From the NCBI RefSeq assembly GCF_036077095.1, contig NZ_CP107960.1, positions 5,394,001-5,458,000 of the forward strand: a stretch of DNA of 64,000 nt. The letters run 5' to 3'. Source of the DNA: Streptomyces sp. NBC_00376. Its GTDB lineage: Bacteria > Actinomycetota > Actinomycetes > Streptomycetales > Streptomycetaceae. Positions 24,210 through 32,519 of the stretch are shown piece after piece; within the stretch, counting starts at the first letter, position 1, and each line of letters opens with the position of its first letter. A model generated the notes under the pieces. The model was not told the origin of the DNA. It saw only the letters and a list, made by a program, of their open reading frames with translations, and made no database searches. Both the position numbers and the translations under genes were made by a program.

Positions 24210-25862
24210 GTGATACGACGACGAAGACCCGGCGTGACCGGTCTGCTCGCTGCCTGCTTCGTACTGTCCCTGAGCTGCGCCGGGGCCACCGCCCAGGCCG
24301 TGCCGCAGGACGCGCCGGCAGCCGGATCGCGGGCCGCCGGTACGGTCACCCCGACCGTGCACTGCACCCTGCCCGCGGGGCAGGGCGAGGCTACGGGGCC
24401 GCAGCAGATGACCGTCGAGCTGTCGCCCGCGGTCGTCGCCCCGGGCGGGAAGGTGCACGCCAAGGTCACGCTGGGGCCGTCCCCCGCCACCAGCGCGCTG
24501 CCGCTGGAGGACGTACCGACCATCCCCAGCCTCGACCTCGCCATGTCCGGCGGGGCCACCGGCACCGTCACGGTGCGGGGGGCCGAGTTCACGATGGACA
24601 TCCCGTCCGGGACGCCCATCGAACTCCCGCCCTACGAAGGTGACTTCCTGGTCCCGGCGAACGCCTCCGGGGACGTCTCGTTCGCCCCGATCCGTACGCT
24701 GACGCAGACCAAGGTGCTCGGCTCGGTCTTCGAGACGCCCTGCGATGTCGTCGACGGCGGCGGCAGCGTCGGCAGTGTCACGGTGGAGGGCACCGGCTCC
24801 GAGCCCGCCACGCTGACCGCCCCCGCCGATCCCGTACGCCCCAACACCGAGGTGACGCTGGGAGGTTCGGGGTGGACGCCGGGCGGGGCGCCCGTGCCCT
24901 CGCTCTGTGCGGTGGGCGGTGGCGGCTGCGATCCGCTGAAGTTCAGGAGCAACACGCTCGCCATCGGCGGTGACGGGACGCTGACCGGTACGGCCACCCT
25001 CGCCGAGGCCGGTGCGGTGCCGGACGGTACGTACGAGGTGAAGGTCAACGACGGTACGAAGGAGGCCACGGCCCCCCTCACCGTCAAGGCCGTCGCGGCC
25101 GGTGACCGCGAGATCTCGCTGTCGCAAAGCAGCGGACCGGTCGGCAGCGTGATCACGGTCAGCGGCAAGAACTACAACCCGGACCGCTGGATCAACGTCA
25201 TCGGACTCGACGCCTCGGGCACCGGGCTCGACGACAGCGCGGTGTACGTCAAGAGCGGCTCGGACGGCACGTTCGCCGTCGAGTTCACCGTGACCTCCGA
25301 CGCCGTCGTCGCGGTCCAGGCCGACGAGGGCAACGATCCGGCGACCGTACGGACCGCGCCGTTCACCGTCTCCGACGGCGGGGGAGGGGGCGGCGGTAGC
25401 GCCGACCAGCGGCTGAGCACCTCGGTCAGGGCCGGGACGCTCTCCATGGTCCAGGACGGTGACACCGTCGACTTCGGTACGACGGTCCTGGGCACCGGCA
25501 GCGGTGTGCAGCGCTCCCGGCTCAACCGGGTCGAGGTGGAGGACGGCCGCGGTGTCGACAGCGGCTGGTCGTTGACCGCAACTCTCTCCGGCTTCACCAG
25601 CAGCAGCGGCGGCACCATCCCGGCCGACGCCGTCCGGTGGACGCCCAAGTGCAAGGCGCAGAACGGCAGTGTGGGGGTGCCGGTGGCCGGTTCGCCCGCC
25701 GTGCTCGGGAGCGAGGCGGCGAGCCTCTGCCGGATGGATCCGGACGGTTCCCGTCCGTTCACCGGCGGCCGGTTCGACGCCGATGCCGATCTCGTCCTCA
25801 CCGTTCCCGGATTCACCCAGCCGGGAGATTACAGCGCCACTCTCACCCTCACCCTTCTCTGA
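24210..25862 (+). CDS. Secreted multidomain protein with Ig-like modules and a WxL-like C-terminal domain
   Basis: 550 residues from GTG 24210, preceded by ggagg at 8 bp; ATG 24195 is an alternative. Signal peptide RRRRPGVTGLLAACFVLSLS. Domain 1 (about residues 45-190) begins TPTVHCTLPAGQGEATGPQ and ends with ETPCDVV. Two Ig/TIG-like modules follow (PSLCAVGGGGCDPLKF; SSGPVGSVITVSGKNYNPD), then a Gly linker and a domain resembling WxL cell-wall-binding domains (VDFGTTVLG, GRGVDSGWSLTATLSGFTSS, W453-L455). No LPXTG or membrane anchor. Expected on the cell surface. Paralogue of the next gene. Function unknown. Confidence 0.72.
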   Translation: MIRRRRPGVTGLLAACFVLSLSCAGATAQAVPQDAPAAGSRAAGTVTPTVHCTLPAGQGEATGPQQMTVELSPAVVAPGGKVHAKVTLGPSPATSALPLEDVPTIPSLDLAMSGGATGTVTVRGAEFTMDIPSGTPIELPPYEGDFLVPANASGDVSFAPIRTLTQTKVLGSVFETPCDVVDGGGSVGSVTVEGTGSEPATLTAPADPVRPNTEVTLGGSGWTPGGAPVPSLCAVGGGGCDPLKFRSNTLAIGGDGTLTGTATLAEAGAVPDGTYEVKVNDGTKEATAPLTVKAVAAGDREISLSQSSGPVGSVITVSGKNYNPDRWINVIGLDASGTGLDDSAVYVKSGSDGTFAVEFTVTSDAVVAVQADEGNDPATVRTAPFTVSDGGGGGGGSADQRLSTSVRAGTLSMVQDGDTVDFGTTVLGTGSGVQRSRLNRVEVEDGRGVDSGWSLTATLSGFTSSSGGTIPADAVRWTPKCKAQNGSVGVPVAGSPAVLGSEAASLCRMDPDGSRPFTGGRFDADADLVLTVPGFTQPGDYSATLTLTLL

Positions 25863-25891
25863 ATTCTCCGGGAACCGTAAGGGGAAGTTCC

Positions 25892-25939
25892 GGAGGCGCC
25901 CGTCCGCTCCGTATCGCATCGGAGCGGGCGGGCGCCTCC
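25892..25939 (+). terminator. Hairpin between the two secreted-protein paralogues
   Basis: Arms 25892-25910 and 25921-25939 pair over 19 bp with a single G-U pair, loop of 10 nt, no T-run. Confidence 0.75.
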
Positions 25940-26004
25940 ATTCCGAATCCGGGGAATTCCCGCAGTCGATACCTCAGCCAGCACCTCAGCCATGGAGGAG
26001 ACGC

Positions 26005-28038
26005 ATGTCCGTGTCCGTCAGACCGAGAAGAACAGACCGGCCGAGAAGGGCCCACGGTCCGGGTTCGGGGTTACGCCGTGCCGTGGCCCTCACCGCCGGG
26101 GCCGTGCTCGTCTGGACCGGTGGCACCGTCGCGCTCGCGCCCGTCGCCGAGGCCGGCACCGTCACCCCGACCGTGCACTGTTCCCTGCCCGCGGGGCAGG
26201 GCGAGGCGACCGGGCCGCAGCAGATGAGCGTCGACCTGTCGCCGTCGATCGTCGACCCGGGCGGCAAGGTCCACGCCAAGGTCACCCTCGGCCCGTCACC
26301 CGCCACCAGCGGCCTCAGCCTGAACGACGTACCCACCACCCCCAGCATCGACTTCGCGATGTCCGGCGGTGCCACCGGCACGGTCACCGTCACCGGCCCC
26401 CAGATCAACCTCGACATCCCGTCCGGCAAGCCCATCGAAATCCCGCCGTACGAAGGGGACTTCCTCATCCCCGCCAATGCGAGCGGCCCGATCACCTTCA
26501 CCCCGATACGCAATCTGACGCGTACGAAGGTGCTCGGCTCCACCTACGAGACCCCGTGCGACGTGGTGAGCGGCGGCGGCTCCATCGGCACGGTGACCGC
26601 CGAGGGCACCGCGGGCCACCCGGCCACCCTGACCGCGCCCGGCACCGCCGTCCGGCCGTCCACCGCCGTCGCCCTGTCCGGCAGCCTCTGGACCGCGGGC
26701 GCCACTCCCGTACCGTCGCTCTGCTCGGCGGACGGCGGCGGCTGCGACACCGGCAAGTTCGCCTCCAGCACCCTCGCGATCAGCGCCTCGGGGGAGTTGA
26801 GCGGAAGCGCGGTGCTCGCCGCCGCGGGCGCCGTGCCCGACGGCTCGTACCTGGTGAAGGTCGGCGACGGTACGAAGGAGGCGACCGCGCCCCTGACGGT
26901 CAAGGCCTTCGTCCCCGCCGGGCCGCGGGCCATCGCGCTCTCCCGCTCCGGCGCACCGGTCGGCAGCGTCATCTCCGTCACCGGCAGCAACTACTTCCAG
27001 GACCGGTGGATCAACACCGTCGGCCTGGACGCGAGCGGGGCGACGCTCGACGACACCGCCGTCTATGTGAAGAGCACCCCCGACGGTACGTTCAGCGCCG
27101 AGTTCACCGTCTCCGACCCGGCCATCGCCGCCATCCAGGTCGACGAGGGCAACGATCCGGCCACTGTGCTCACCACACCGTTCACCGTGACCGACGCCTC
27201 CGCGACGCTCTCCGCGGGCGCGGCGAAGGTCAAGCCGGGAGGAACGATCGCCCTCTCCGGCGGTGACTGGCCGTCCGGTACCACGCCCACCGCCGCGCTC
27301 TGCAACGCCGACGGCAGCTCCTGCGACAGCGCCCGGATCAGCGGCTCCACTCTCCGGATCGGCACCGACGGCACCCTCGCCGGCACGGTCACCGTGGCCG
27401 GGTCCACCCCGCGTGCCGTGTACGCGATCCAGGTCACCGCCGGGGGAGCGCAGGCCCTCACCCCGCTGACCGTCGCCCCGTCCTTCGTGGTCCTCACCCC
27501 CTCGGCCGGTCCGAAGGGCACCACCGTCACCGTCATCGGGCAGGGCTTCGCGAAGGTCGCGACCGTGTCCATCGTCGGGCTGCGCGCCGACGGCTCGCAG
27601 ACGTCCGACCCGGCGAAGACCAAGGTGGTGGGGCTGGACGGGGCGTTCTCGCAGACCTTCAAGGTCAACGCCGCCGACACCGTCGCCATCCGGGTACGGG
27701 AGGTCCTCGTCAACCCGCGCACCGAGACGGCGGCGTTCACCGTCCAGGACGGAACCGTGCCCGCCGGACCGTCCTTCGCGCTCTCGCCGCCCGAGGGGCC
27801 CGTCGGCACGGCGGTCCAGGTGACCGGACGGGGATTCGCCCCCGTCGCCACGGTCTCGGTGACCGGCCGCACCGCGGACGGGAAGCAGACCGCCGACCCG
27901 TACGTCACCCGGGTCATCGGACTCGACGGCACTTTCGCCCTCGACTTCACCGTCCGTGACCCGGCGACGAAGTCGATCCGGGCCTGCGAAGTACTCGTGA
28001 ACGGAAAAATTGTGCAGCAGTCATTCACCGTGAGTTAA
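26005..28038 (+). CDS. Secreted multi-Ig-module protein, paralogue of the upstream gene
   Basis: 677 residues from ATG 26005 with ggaggag 5 bp upstream. A basic signal peptide with an RRxxRxxR-like n-region (SVRPRRTDRPRRAHG) leads into AVALTAGAVLVWTGGTVALA. Domain 1 is nearly identical to the upstream protein's (TPTVHCSLPAGQGEATGPQ, SGGATGTVTVTGPQ). Five Ig/TIG-like modules of ~90 residues follow (for example GAPVGSVISVTGSNYFQDRW, GPKGTTVTVIGQGFAKVATV). No WxL-like domain and no anchor are present, so the two paralogues differ in their C-terminal ends. The pair looks like a duplication followed by module exchange. Role unknown; adhesion or wall assembly is a guess. Confidence 0.75.
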   Translation: MSVSVRPRRTDRPRRAHGPGSGLRRAVALTAGAVLVWTGGTVALAPVAEAGTVTPTVHCSLPAGQGEATGPQQMSVDLSPSIVDPGGKVHAKVTLGPSPATSGLSLNDVPTTPSIDFAMSGGATGTVTVTGPQINLDIPSGKPIEIPPYEGDFLIPANASGPITFTPIRNLTRTKVLGSTYETPCDVVSGGGSIGTVTAEGTAGHPATLTAPGTAVRPSTAVALSGSLWTAGATPVPSLCSADGGGCDTGKFASSTLAISASGELSGSAVLAAAGAVPDGSYLVKVGDGTKEATAPLTVKAFVPAGPRAIALSRSGAPVGSVISVTGSNYFQDRWINTVGLDASGATLDDTAVYVKSTPDGTFSAEFTVSDPAIAAIQVDEGNDPATVLTTPFTVTDASATLSAGAAKVKPGGTIALSGGDWPSGTTPTAALCNADGSSCDSARISGSTLRIGTDGTLAGTVTVAGSTPRAVYAIQVTAGGAQALTPLTVAPSFVVLTPSAGPKGTTVTVIGQGFAKVATVSIVGLRADGSQTSDPAKTKVVGLDGAFSQTFKVNAADTVAIRVREVLVNPRTETAAFTVQDGTVPAGPSFALSPPEGPVGTAVQVTGRGFAPVATVSVTGRTADGKQTADPYVTRVIGLDGTFALDFTVRDPATKSIRACEVLVNGKIVQQSFTVS

Positions 28039-28374
28039 CGGCAGTTCACTTCTGGTGCGCGAAGTGCCGTGAAGGCGTCGGCCGACCTGGACGCGCGTAG
28101 ACCTCCAGAACCCGGCCGACGCCGCGCTGACCGGCGCTTATGCTGCTTCAAGCCAACTCCCGCTCCGACGGCGCCCGGATTCTGGACGAGGTCTTCCGCT
28201 GAGCGGACTCGCTCGCTACTGTCCCAAAAAAATGAACGCCCCGTGGCAGAACCGCAGCGGGGCGCAGCCGGTGCCTGGCCAGGCCGGCGGCCTCTCCGTG
28301 CGTCGCCGCTGGGACCGGCGGCGCACATTCCGTGGGAATCAGCCGCTGCCGCTCATCAAAGAGGAGAGGGCGTC
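28039..28374. other. 336-bp spacer before the IclR gene with two hairpins
   Basis: A hairpin with arms ggcgtcggccg (28074-28084) and cggccgacgcc (28113-28123) probably ends the secreted-protein transcript. A second, arms cgccccg (28237-28243) and cggggcg (28258-28264) with seven A's at 28226-28232, has terminator polarity on the minus strand although no minus-strand gene is evident. The IclR frame is open through much of this region but looks non-coding. Confidence 0.55.
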
Positions 28375-29016
28375 GTGACAGCGGAAACCTCCCAGACGCT
28401 CGACAGGGGACTGAGGGTCCTCAAACTGCTTGCCGACACCGACCACGGTCTGACCGTCACCGAGTTGTCCAACAAACTCGGGGTCAACCGGACCGTGGTC
28501 TACCGTCTGCTCGCCACCCTGGAACAACACGCCCTGGTACGCCGCGACTTGGGCGGCCGGGCCAGAGTGGGTCTGGGCGTGCTGCGCCTGGGCCGCCAGG
28601 TGCATCCGCTCGTGCGCGAGGCCGCGCTGCCCGCGCTGCGGTCGCTCGCCGAGGACATCGGGGCCACCGCCCATCTCACACTGGTCGACGGCAGCGACGC
28701 GCTGGCCGTCGCGGTCGTCGAGCCGACCTGGACCGATTACCACGTGGCCTACCGGGCCGGCTTCCGCCACCCGCTGGACCGGGGTGCCGCGGGCCGGGCG
28801 ATCCTCGCCGCCCGTCAGAAACCGGTCGGCGAGACCGCCTTCACCCTCACCCACGGCGAGCTGGAGGCCGGGGCGAGCGGGGCGGCGGCGGCGCTGGTGG
28901 GGGTGACCGGGGTCGAGGGCAGCGTGGGCGTGGTGATGCTCGCGGACTCCGTGCCCGAGCGCGTGGGGCCCCGCGTGGTGGACGCGGCCCGGGAAGTGGC
29001 GGACGCGCTCCGGTAG
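28375..29016 (+). CDS. IclR-family transcriptional regulator
   Basis: 213 residues from GTG 28375 with gaggagagg upstream. The winged helix-turn-helix is TVTELSNKLGVNRTVVYRLL (residues ~30-50), followed by the IclR effector-domain helix LRLGRQVHPLVREAALPALR and HPLDRGAAGRAILAARQ. It is shorter than typical IclR proteins (about 250), mainly by a compact effector domain. The ligand and targets are unknown; it stands alone between unrelated genes. Confidence 0.82.
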   Translation: MTAETSQTLDRGLRVLKLLADTDHGLTVTELSNKLGVNRTVVYRLLATLEQHALVRRDLGGRARVGLGVLRLGRQVHPLVREAALPALRSLAEDIGATAHLTLVDGSDALAVAVVEPTWTDYHVAYRAGFRHPLDRGAAGRAILAARQKPVGETAFTLTHGELEAGASGAAAALVGVTGVEGSVGVVMLADSVPERVGPRVVDAAREVADALR

Positions 29017-29061
29017 GGCGCGCTCCGGCAGGACGTGGCGGGCGTGCTCCGAAGAGCGGGG

Positions 29062-29101
29062 CGCCGGGCCCGGAGGGCCGGTGGGCCGGACGGGCCCGGC
29101 G
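29062..29101 (+). terminator. Hairpin after the IclR gene
   Basis: Arms cgccgggcccg (29062-29072) and cgggcccggcg (29091-29101), 11-bp perfect, with an internal GC-rich loop. Confidence 0.55.
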
Positions 29102-29230
29102 GGGCCGAGCCGGGGTGGTTGCCCGGGGCGGATTTCTGGCCGGTTCAGGTCTTCGCGGATGTCCGGTCGGGCCGTATGTTTTCGGGGCTCACGCCTTGAC
29201 CGAAGCGCGTGGCCGTTCCGGGGGGTTCTG

Positions 29231-29419
29231 ATGGATGGTTCCGTTTTCCTGCTTCTCGTCATCGTGGGTATCGCGGTGTACTTCCTGCCCTTCTTCATCG
29301 CCGCGGGGCGCGGGGTGAACACCGGCTCGGTGTTCGTGATCAATCTCTTCCTCGGCTGGACGTTCATCGGCTGGGTGGTCGCCCTGGCCATGTCGATGGG
29401 AACCCGGCGGACGCCGTAG
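29231..29419 (+). CDS. Superinfection-immunity-like small membrane protein
   Basis: 62 residues from ATG 29231. Two hydrophobic helices surround VNTGSVFVINLFLGWTFIGW and VVALAMSM. The pattern YFLPFFIAAGRGxNTGSVFVINLFLGWTFIGWVVALAM is that of the Imm_superinfect family (related to phage T4 Imm). In T4 the protein blocks DNA entry of superinfecting phage; chromosomal copies have no proven role. It is a single gene with no phage neighbours. Confidence 0.72.
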   Translation: MDGSVFLLLVIVGIAVYFLPFFIAAGRGVNTGSVFVINLFLGWTFIGWVVALAMSMGTRRTP

Positions 29420-29501
29420 GAACGCCCCCAGGGGCTGTTCCTCCGGCCGCGTACGGGGCTCCGAGCCCCTGCGTCCGGGGCCCGACGGTTAGATTGGGCG
29501 G

Positions 29502-30290
29502 GTGCTCCCTCGTCTCTCGCGTCCCCGTGCCCTCGTCCTGTGCGCCCTGCCCGTCCTCGCCCTGTTCGGTGTGGCCGCCTTCGCGCCGCTGCCGTTCACC
29601 CTGGCGCAGCCCGGTTCGACCGCGAACGTGCTCGGGGACGATCACGGCACGCCGGTGATCAGCATCAAGGGTGCGCCGACCCGGACCACCGAGGGCCAGC
29701 TGCGGATGACGACGATCGTCGCGACCGGCCCCACCGCCGAGGTCGGCATCGGTGATGTGATCGACAGCTGGTTCCGTACGGACCGGGCGGTGCTGCCCCG
29801 CGACTCCGTCTACCCGAGCGGTGGCTCCGAGAAGGAGATCGAGAAGCACAACCTCGAAGACATGCGGAAGTCGCAGGACTCCGCGGTCGACGCCGCCCTG
29901 AACTACCTCGGGAAGAAGCCCGGCTCGGTCGACGTGACCCTGCATCTCGCCGACGTGGGCGGCCCCAGCGCCGGCCTGTTCTTCGCTCTCGGCATCGTCG
30001 ACAAGCTCGAAGGGGACGGGGCCGGCGGCGATCTCACCGGTGGCCGCAACATCGCGGGCACCGGCACGATCGAGGCGAACGGCGAGGTCGGGGCGGTCGG
30101 CGGGGTGTCGCTGAAGACTCAGGCCGCGCGCCGCGACGGGGCGACCGTCTTCCTCGTGCCGAAGGCGGAGTGCCGGGAGGCGGGAGCCGAGCTGCCCAAA
30201 GGGTTGCGGCTGATTCCGGTCACGACTCTGAAGGGCGCGGTGTCCTCGCTCCGGGCACTGGAGCAGGGGCACAAGGTCCCGAGCTGCTGA
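29502..30290 (+). CDS. Lon-like S16-domain membrane protease (YlbL-type)
   Basis: 262 residues from GTG 29502. One N-terminal membrane anchor (ALVLCALPVLALFGVAAFAP) precedes an extracytoplasmic Lon-type proteolytic domain. The catalytic dyad is Ser156 in GGPSAGLFFALGI and Lys205 in VGGVSLKTQAARRDG. At this length there is no room for the PDZ domain seen in longer YlbL proteins. It overlaps the 3' end of the convergent MFS gene by 71 bp. Confidence 0.82.
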   Translation: MLPRLSRPRALVLCALPVLALFGVAAFAPLPFTLAQPGSTANVLGDDHGTPVISIKGAPTRTTEGQLRMTTIVATGPTAEVGIGDVIDSWFRTDRAVLPRDSVYPSGGSEKEIEKHNLEDMRKSQDSAVDAALNYLGKKPGSVDVTLHLADVGGPSAGLFFALGIVDKLEGDGAGGDLTGGRNIAGTGTIEANGEVGAVGGVSLKTQAARRDGATVFLVPKAECREAGAELPKGLRLIPVTTLKGAVSSLRALEQGHKVPSC

Positions 30291-31593
30291 CCTCGCCGGC
30301 CGGTGAAGGCGCCGGTACGGGGGCACCGCCCGTCTCCGCTCCCGTGCCGTCCGCCACCGCGCCGTCCATCGTGCGCCACACCGGGAACACCAGCGGACTC
30401 AGCGTCGCCAGCAGGTAGACCCCGCCCATCGCCAGCAGCGCCCCCTTCGCTCCCGTGCTCTCCACCAGCAGGCCGGCCGTGAGACCGCCCACCGGCAGGG
30501 CCAGCTCGCAGCCCGCCGTGATGACCCCGGAGACCCGGCTGCGCAGCTCGTCGGGGACCGTGCCGTAGATCACCGTCGTCAGGATCGGGTTCAGCACCCC
30601 GCTCGCGAGGCCGCTCAGCGCCATGGTCACGGCGAGCGGCAGCGTCGTTCCGGTCAGCGCCGCGACCACGTACCTGGGCGCGCCGCACAGCAGCACGCAC
30701 ACCGTGAACACGGCCCACCGCGAGAAGCGGTGCCCGACCGCCCCGTACAGCAGCGCCCCGGCCAGCCCGCCCGCGCCGAACAGTGCGGTGAGCAGCCCGA
30801 TGTCCCCGGCCCCGCCCAGTTCGGCGGAGGCGTGCACCGGGAGCAGGACGGCGTACCAGCCCTGGTCGGTGCCGTTCATGAACAGGACCATCACCACGAC
30901 CGCCAGCAGCAGTGGGGTGCCCAGCAAGTAGGCGAAGCCCTCCCGCATTTCGGTGCGGTACGCCCGCAGCGATGCCGGCGCCTCGGCCTTGCGGGGCTCG
31001 GCCGCGCGCACCCCCCGTACGCCTGCCGCGATCAGCAGCGCGGACGTCAGGAAGGTCGCCGCGTCCAGCAGCAGTACGGTCTCCGCGCCGACGAGCGCGA
31101 TCAGCAGGCCGGCCAGTGCCGCCCCGACCATCCGGGCGCCGCGCGAGACGGCGTCGAAGAGGCTGGCGGCGCGGGCGAGGGTGGTGCCGGCGTGCTCGGC
31201 GAGGTCCGGCACCAGGACGTAGCGCGCGGTGTCGCCCGGGGTGTGCATGAGCCCGCCGACCGCCATCAGCGCGCACAGCATCCAGAAGTCCAGGGCGTCC
31301 GCGAAGTGCAGCAGCGGGATGGCGGCGACGGAGAGGCCGCACACCAGGTCGGAGACGACGGAGACCCGGCGCCGTCCGATCCGGTCGATGACGGGTCCGC
31401 CGATCAGGGCGGAGACGACGATCGGCAGGGTCGCGCAGAAGGCCACGACACCGGCCCGGCCGGCGCTTCCCGTGGTTTCCAGCACGAACCACGGAACGCC
31501 GATCATGGTGAGTGAACTGCCGGCCCTGGATATGGAGTTGGCGGACAGTACGGCGGCGAGCGGAATACGGCTGCGGTCCCCCCGACCGGTCAT
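30220..31593 (-). CDS. MFS exporter of an ArsR-type operon
   Basis: 457 residues from ATG 31593. It begins IPLAAVLSANSISRAGSSLT and has about 12 helices; the MFS motif A is GGPVIDRIGRRRVSVVSD. The family is the MFS_3/Bcr-type exporters. The last ~45 residues are Pro/Ala/Ser-rich and overlap the convergent protease gene. It is translationally coupled (ATGA) to the small ORF upstream and likely regulated by the ArsR-type protein two genes up. Probable efflux of a toxic compound. Confidence 0.85.
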   Translation of the reverse strand: MTGRGDRSRIPLAAVLSANSISRAGSSLTMIGVPWFVLETTGSAGRAGVVAFCATLPIVVSALIGGPVIDRIGRRRVSVVSDLVCGLSVAAIPLLHFADALDFWMLCALMAVGGLMHTPGDTARYVLVPDLAEHAGTTLARAASLFDAVSRGARMVGAALAGLLIALVGAETVLLLDAATFLTSALLIAAGVRGVRAAEPRKAEAPASLRAYRTEMREGFAYLLGTPLLLAVVVMVLFMNGTDQGWYAVLLPVHASAELGGAGDIGLLTALFGAGGLAGALLYGAVGHRFSRWAVFTVCVLLCGAPRYVVAALTGTTLPLAVTMALSGLASGVLNPILTTVIYGTVPDELRSRVSGVITAGCELALPVGGLTAGLLVESTGAKGALLAMGGVYLLATLSPLVFPVWRTMDGAVADGTGAETGGAPVPAPSPAGEVSSSGPCAPAPVPGARTPRPSES

Positions 31594-31790
31594 GCCGGAC
31601 CGGCTGCGACGGAGGAGGGGCGGCCGGGGTGGCGGGGCAGGACGCGCAGCCCCAGGTCGACTAGGGCCCAGCCCAGCCGGGTGCGCAGGCCGGTGCCCGG
31701 CGAGGCCGGTGCGGGGCCGGACCGCACGGCCCGGCGCCGCAGTTCGGCGGAGCGCAGGTCGTGCAGCAGCAGATGGGTGTCGGAGTGCAT
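31590..31790 (-). CDS. Small Arg/Leu-rich protein coupled to the MFS exporter
   Basis: 66 residues from ATG 31790, ending in an ATGA overlap with the MFS start at 31593. The sequence MHSDTHLLLHDLRSAELRRR then RTRLGWALVDLGLRVLP predicts an amphipathic helix. It lies 30 bp after the ArsR-type gene. Similar small ORFs accompany Streptomyces MFS genes, but no function is known. Coupling and spacing support it being real. Confidence 0.55.
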   Translation of the reverse strand: MHSDTHLLLHDLRSAELRRRAVRSGPAPASPGTGLRTRLGWALVDLGLRVLPRHPGRPSSVAAGPA

Positions 31791-31820
31791 GACGGTGTCC
31801 TTCCGGTCAGCAGGGGCTGG

Positions 31821-32429
31821 CTAATCCGCGGGGCGCGGGAAGAGGTGCACATGGCTGCGGACGTTGGCCGATCCCTCGGTGCCCTCCGGGACCTGGCCCC
31901 GGTAGCCCTCGATGAGTTCGTGGATCTTCCCGATCAGCTCCTCGGCGAGATCGGGGGTGAGGCGCACCTGGAAGTCGCTGATGTCCCAGCCGTCGCGCCA
32001 TTCCTCGGGCCATTCGCGCATGGTGCCGATCCAGGTGCTCAGCTCCTGGGAGTGCGCGGTGGCGATCTCGTGGAGCACGACGTCGACCGCGCCGCGCACC
32101 TCGGGGTCCGGGTGGCTCAGGAACCGGCCGCTGTCGAAGACGGTGCCCCGGTGCGCGGCACGCCACCAGCGCTCGCGGCCCTTGCCGCGCTCCGGGTCGT
32201 CCTCGACGAAGCCGTACGCCGCCAGTTGCCGAAGGTGGTAGCTGGTGGCGCCGCTGGACTCGCCGAGCCGGTCGGCGAGACCGGAGGCGGTGGCGGGGCC
32301 GTACTCCCGCAGGGCGGCCAGCAGGCGCAGCCGCAGGGGGTGGGCCAGCCCGCGCAGGGTGCGGGCATCGACCTTGTGGATGTTCTCGGCTTCGGCGGGG
32401 GTCTCGGCGCCGTCCTCTGGTGCGGGCAT
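31821..32429 (-). CDS. ArsR-type winged-helix transcriptional regulator
   Basis: 202 residues from ATG 32429 (MPAPEDGAETPAEAEN); an upstream ATG at 32495 lies within the operator repeats. The helix-turn-helix is RGLAHPLRLRLLAALREYGP then ASGLADRLGESSGATSYHLR. The C-terminal ~110 residues are helical, with EEWRDGWDISDFQVRLTPDL, and likely sense a ligand. First gene of the regulator/small ORF/MFS operon. The tandem CTTTGCA repeats just upstream are the probable operator. Confidence 0.82.
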   Translation of the reverse strand: MPAPEDGAETPAEAENIHKVDARTLRGLAHPLRLRLLAALREYGPATASGLADRLGESSGATSYHLRQLAAYGFVEDDPERGKGRERWWRAAHRGTVFDSGRFLSHPDPEVRGAVDVVLHEIATAHSQELSTWIGTMREWPEEWRDGWDISDFQVRLTPDLAEELIGKIHELIEGYRGQVPEGTEGSANVRSHVHLFPRPAD

Positions 32430-32443
32430 GGGTAAACCGTAGA

Positions 32444-32503
32444 GTTGCAAAGCTCTCTTTGCAACAGGTTCTTTGCATCGGTTTCTTTGCAACATGCCTT
32501 TGC
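32444..32503. promoter_or_regulatory. CTTTGCA repeat array, probable operator of the ArsR-type operon
   Basis: gttgcaaag (32444-32452) and ctttgcaac (32457-32465) form a perfect inverted repeat. Further direct copies start at 32471 (ctttgcat), 32485 (ctttgcaac) and 32498 (ctttgcga), at 14, 14 and 13-bp intervals. Location immediately upstream of the regulator gene indicates autoregulation. Confidence 0.65.
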
Positions 32504-32519
32504 GAGTGGGCTCCCCGGC

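Noticed and set aside
28069..28374. N-terminal extension of the IclR regulator
   Set aside because: The upstream codons encode Arg/Pro-rich sequence overlapping two hairpins, while GTG 28375 has a good ribosome binding site and starts directly before the helix-turn-helix.
29540..29755. Open frame overlapping the start of the Lon-like protease
   Set aside because: It is in another frame with Arg-rich translation; the protease frame shows the catalytic dyad and membrane anchor.
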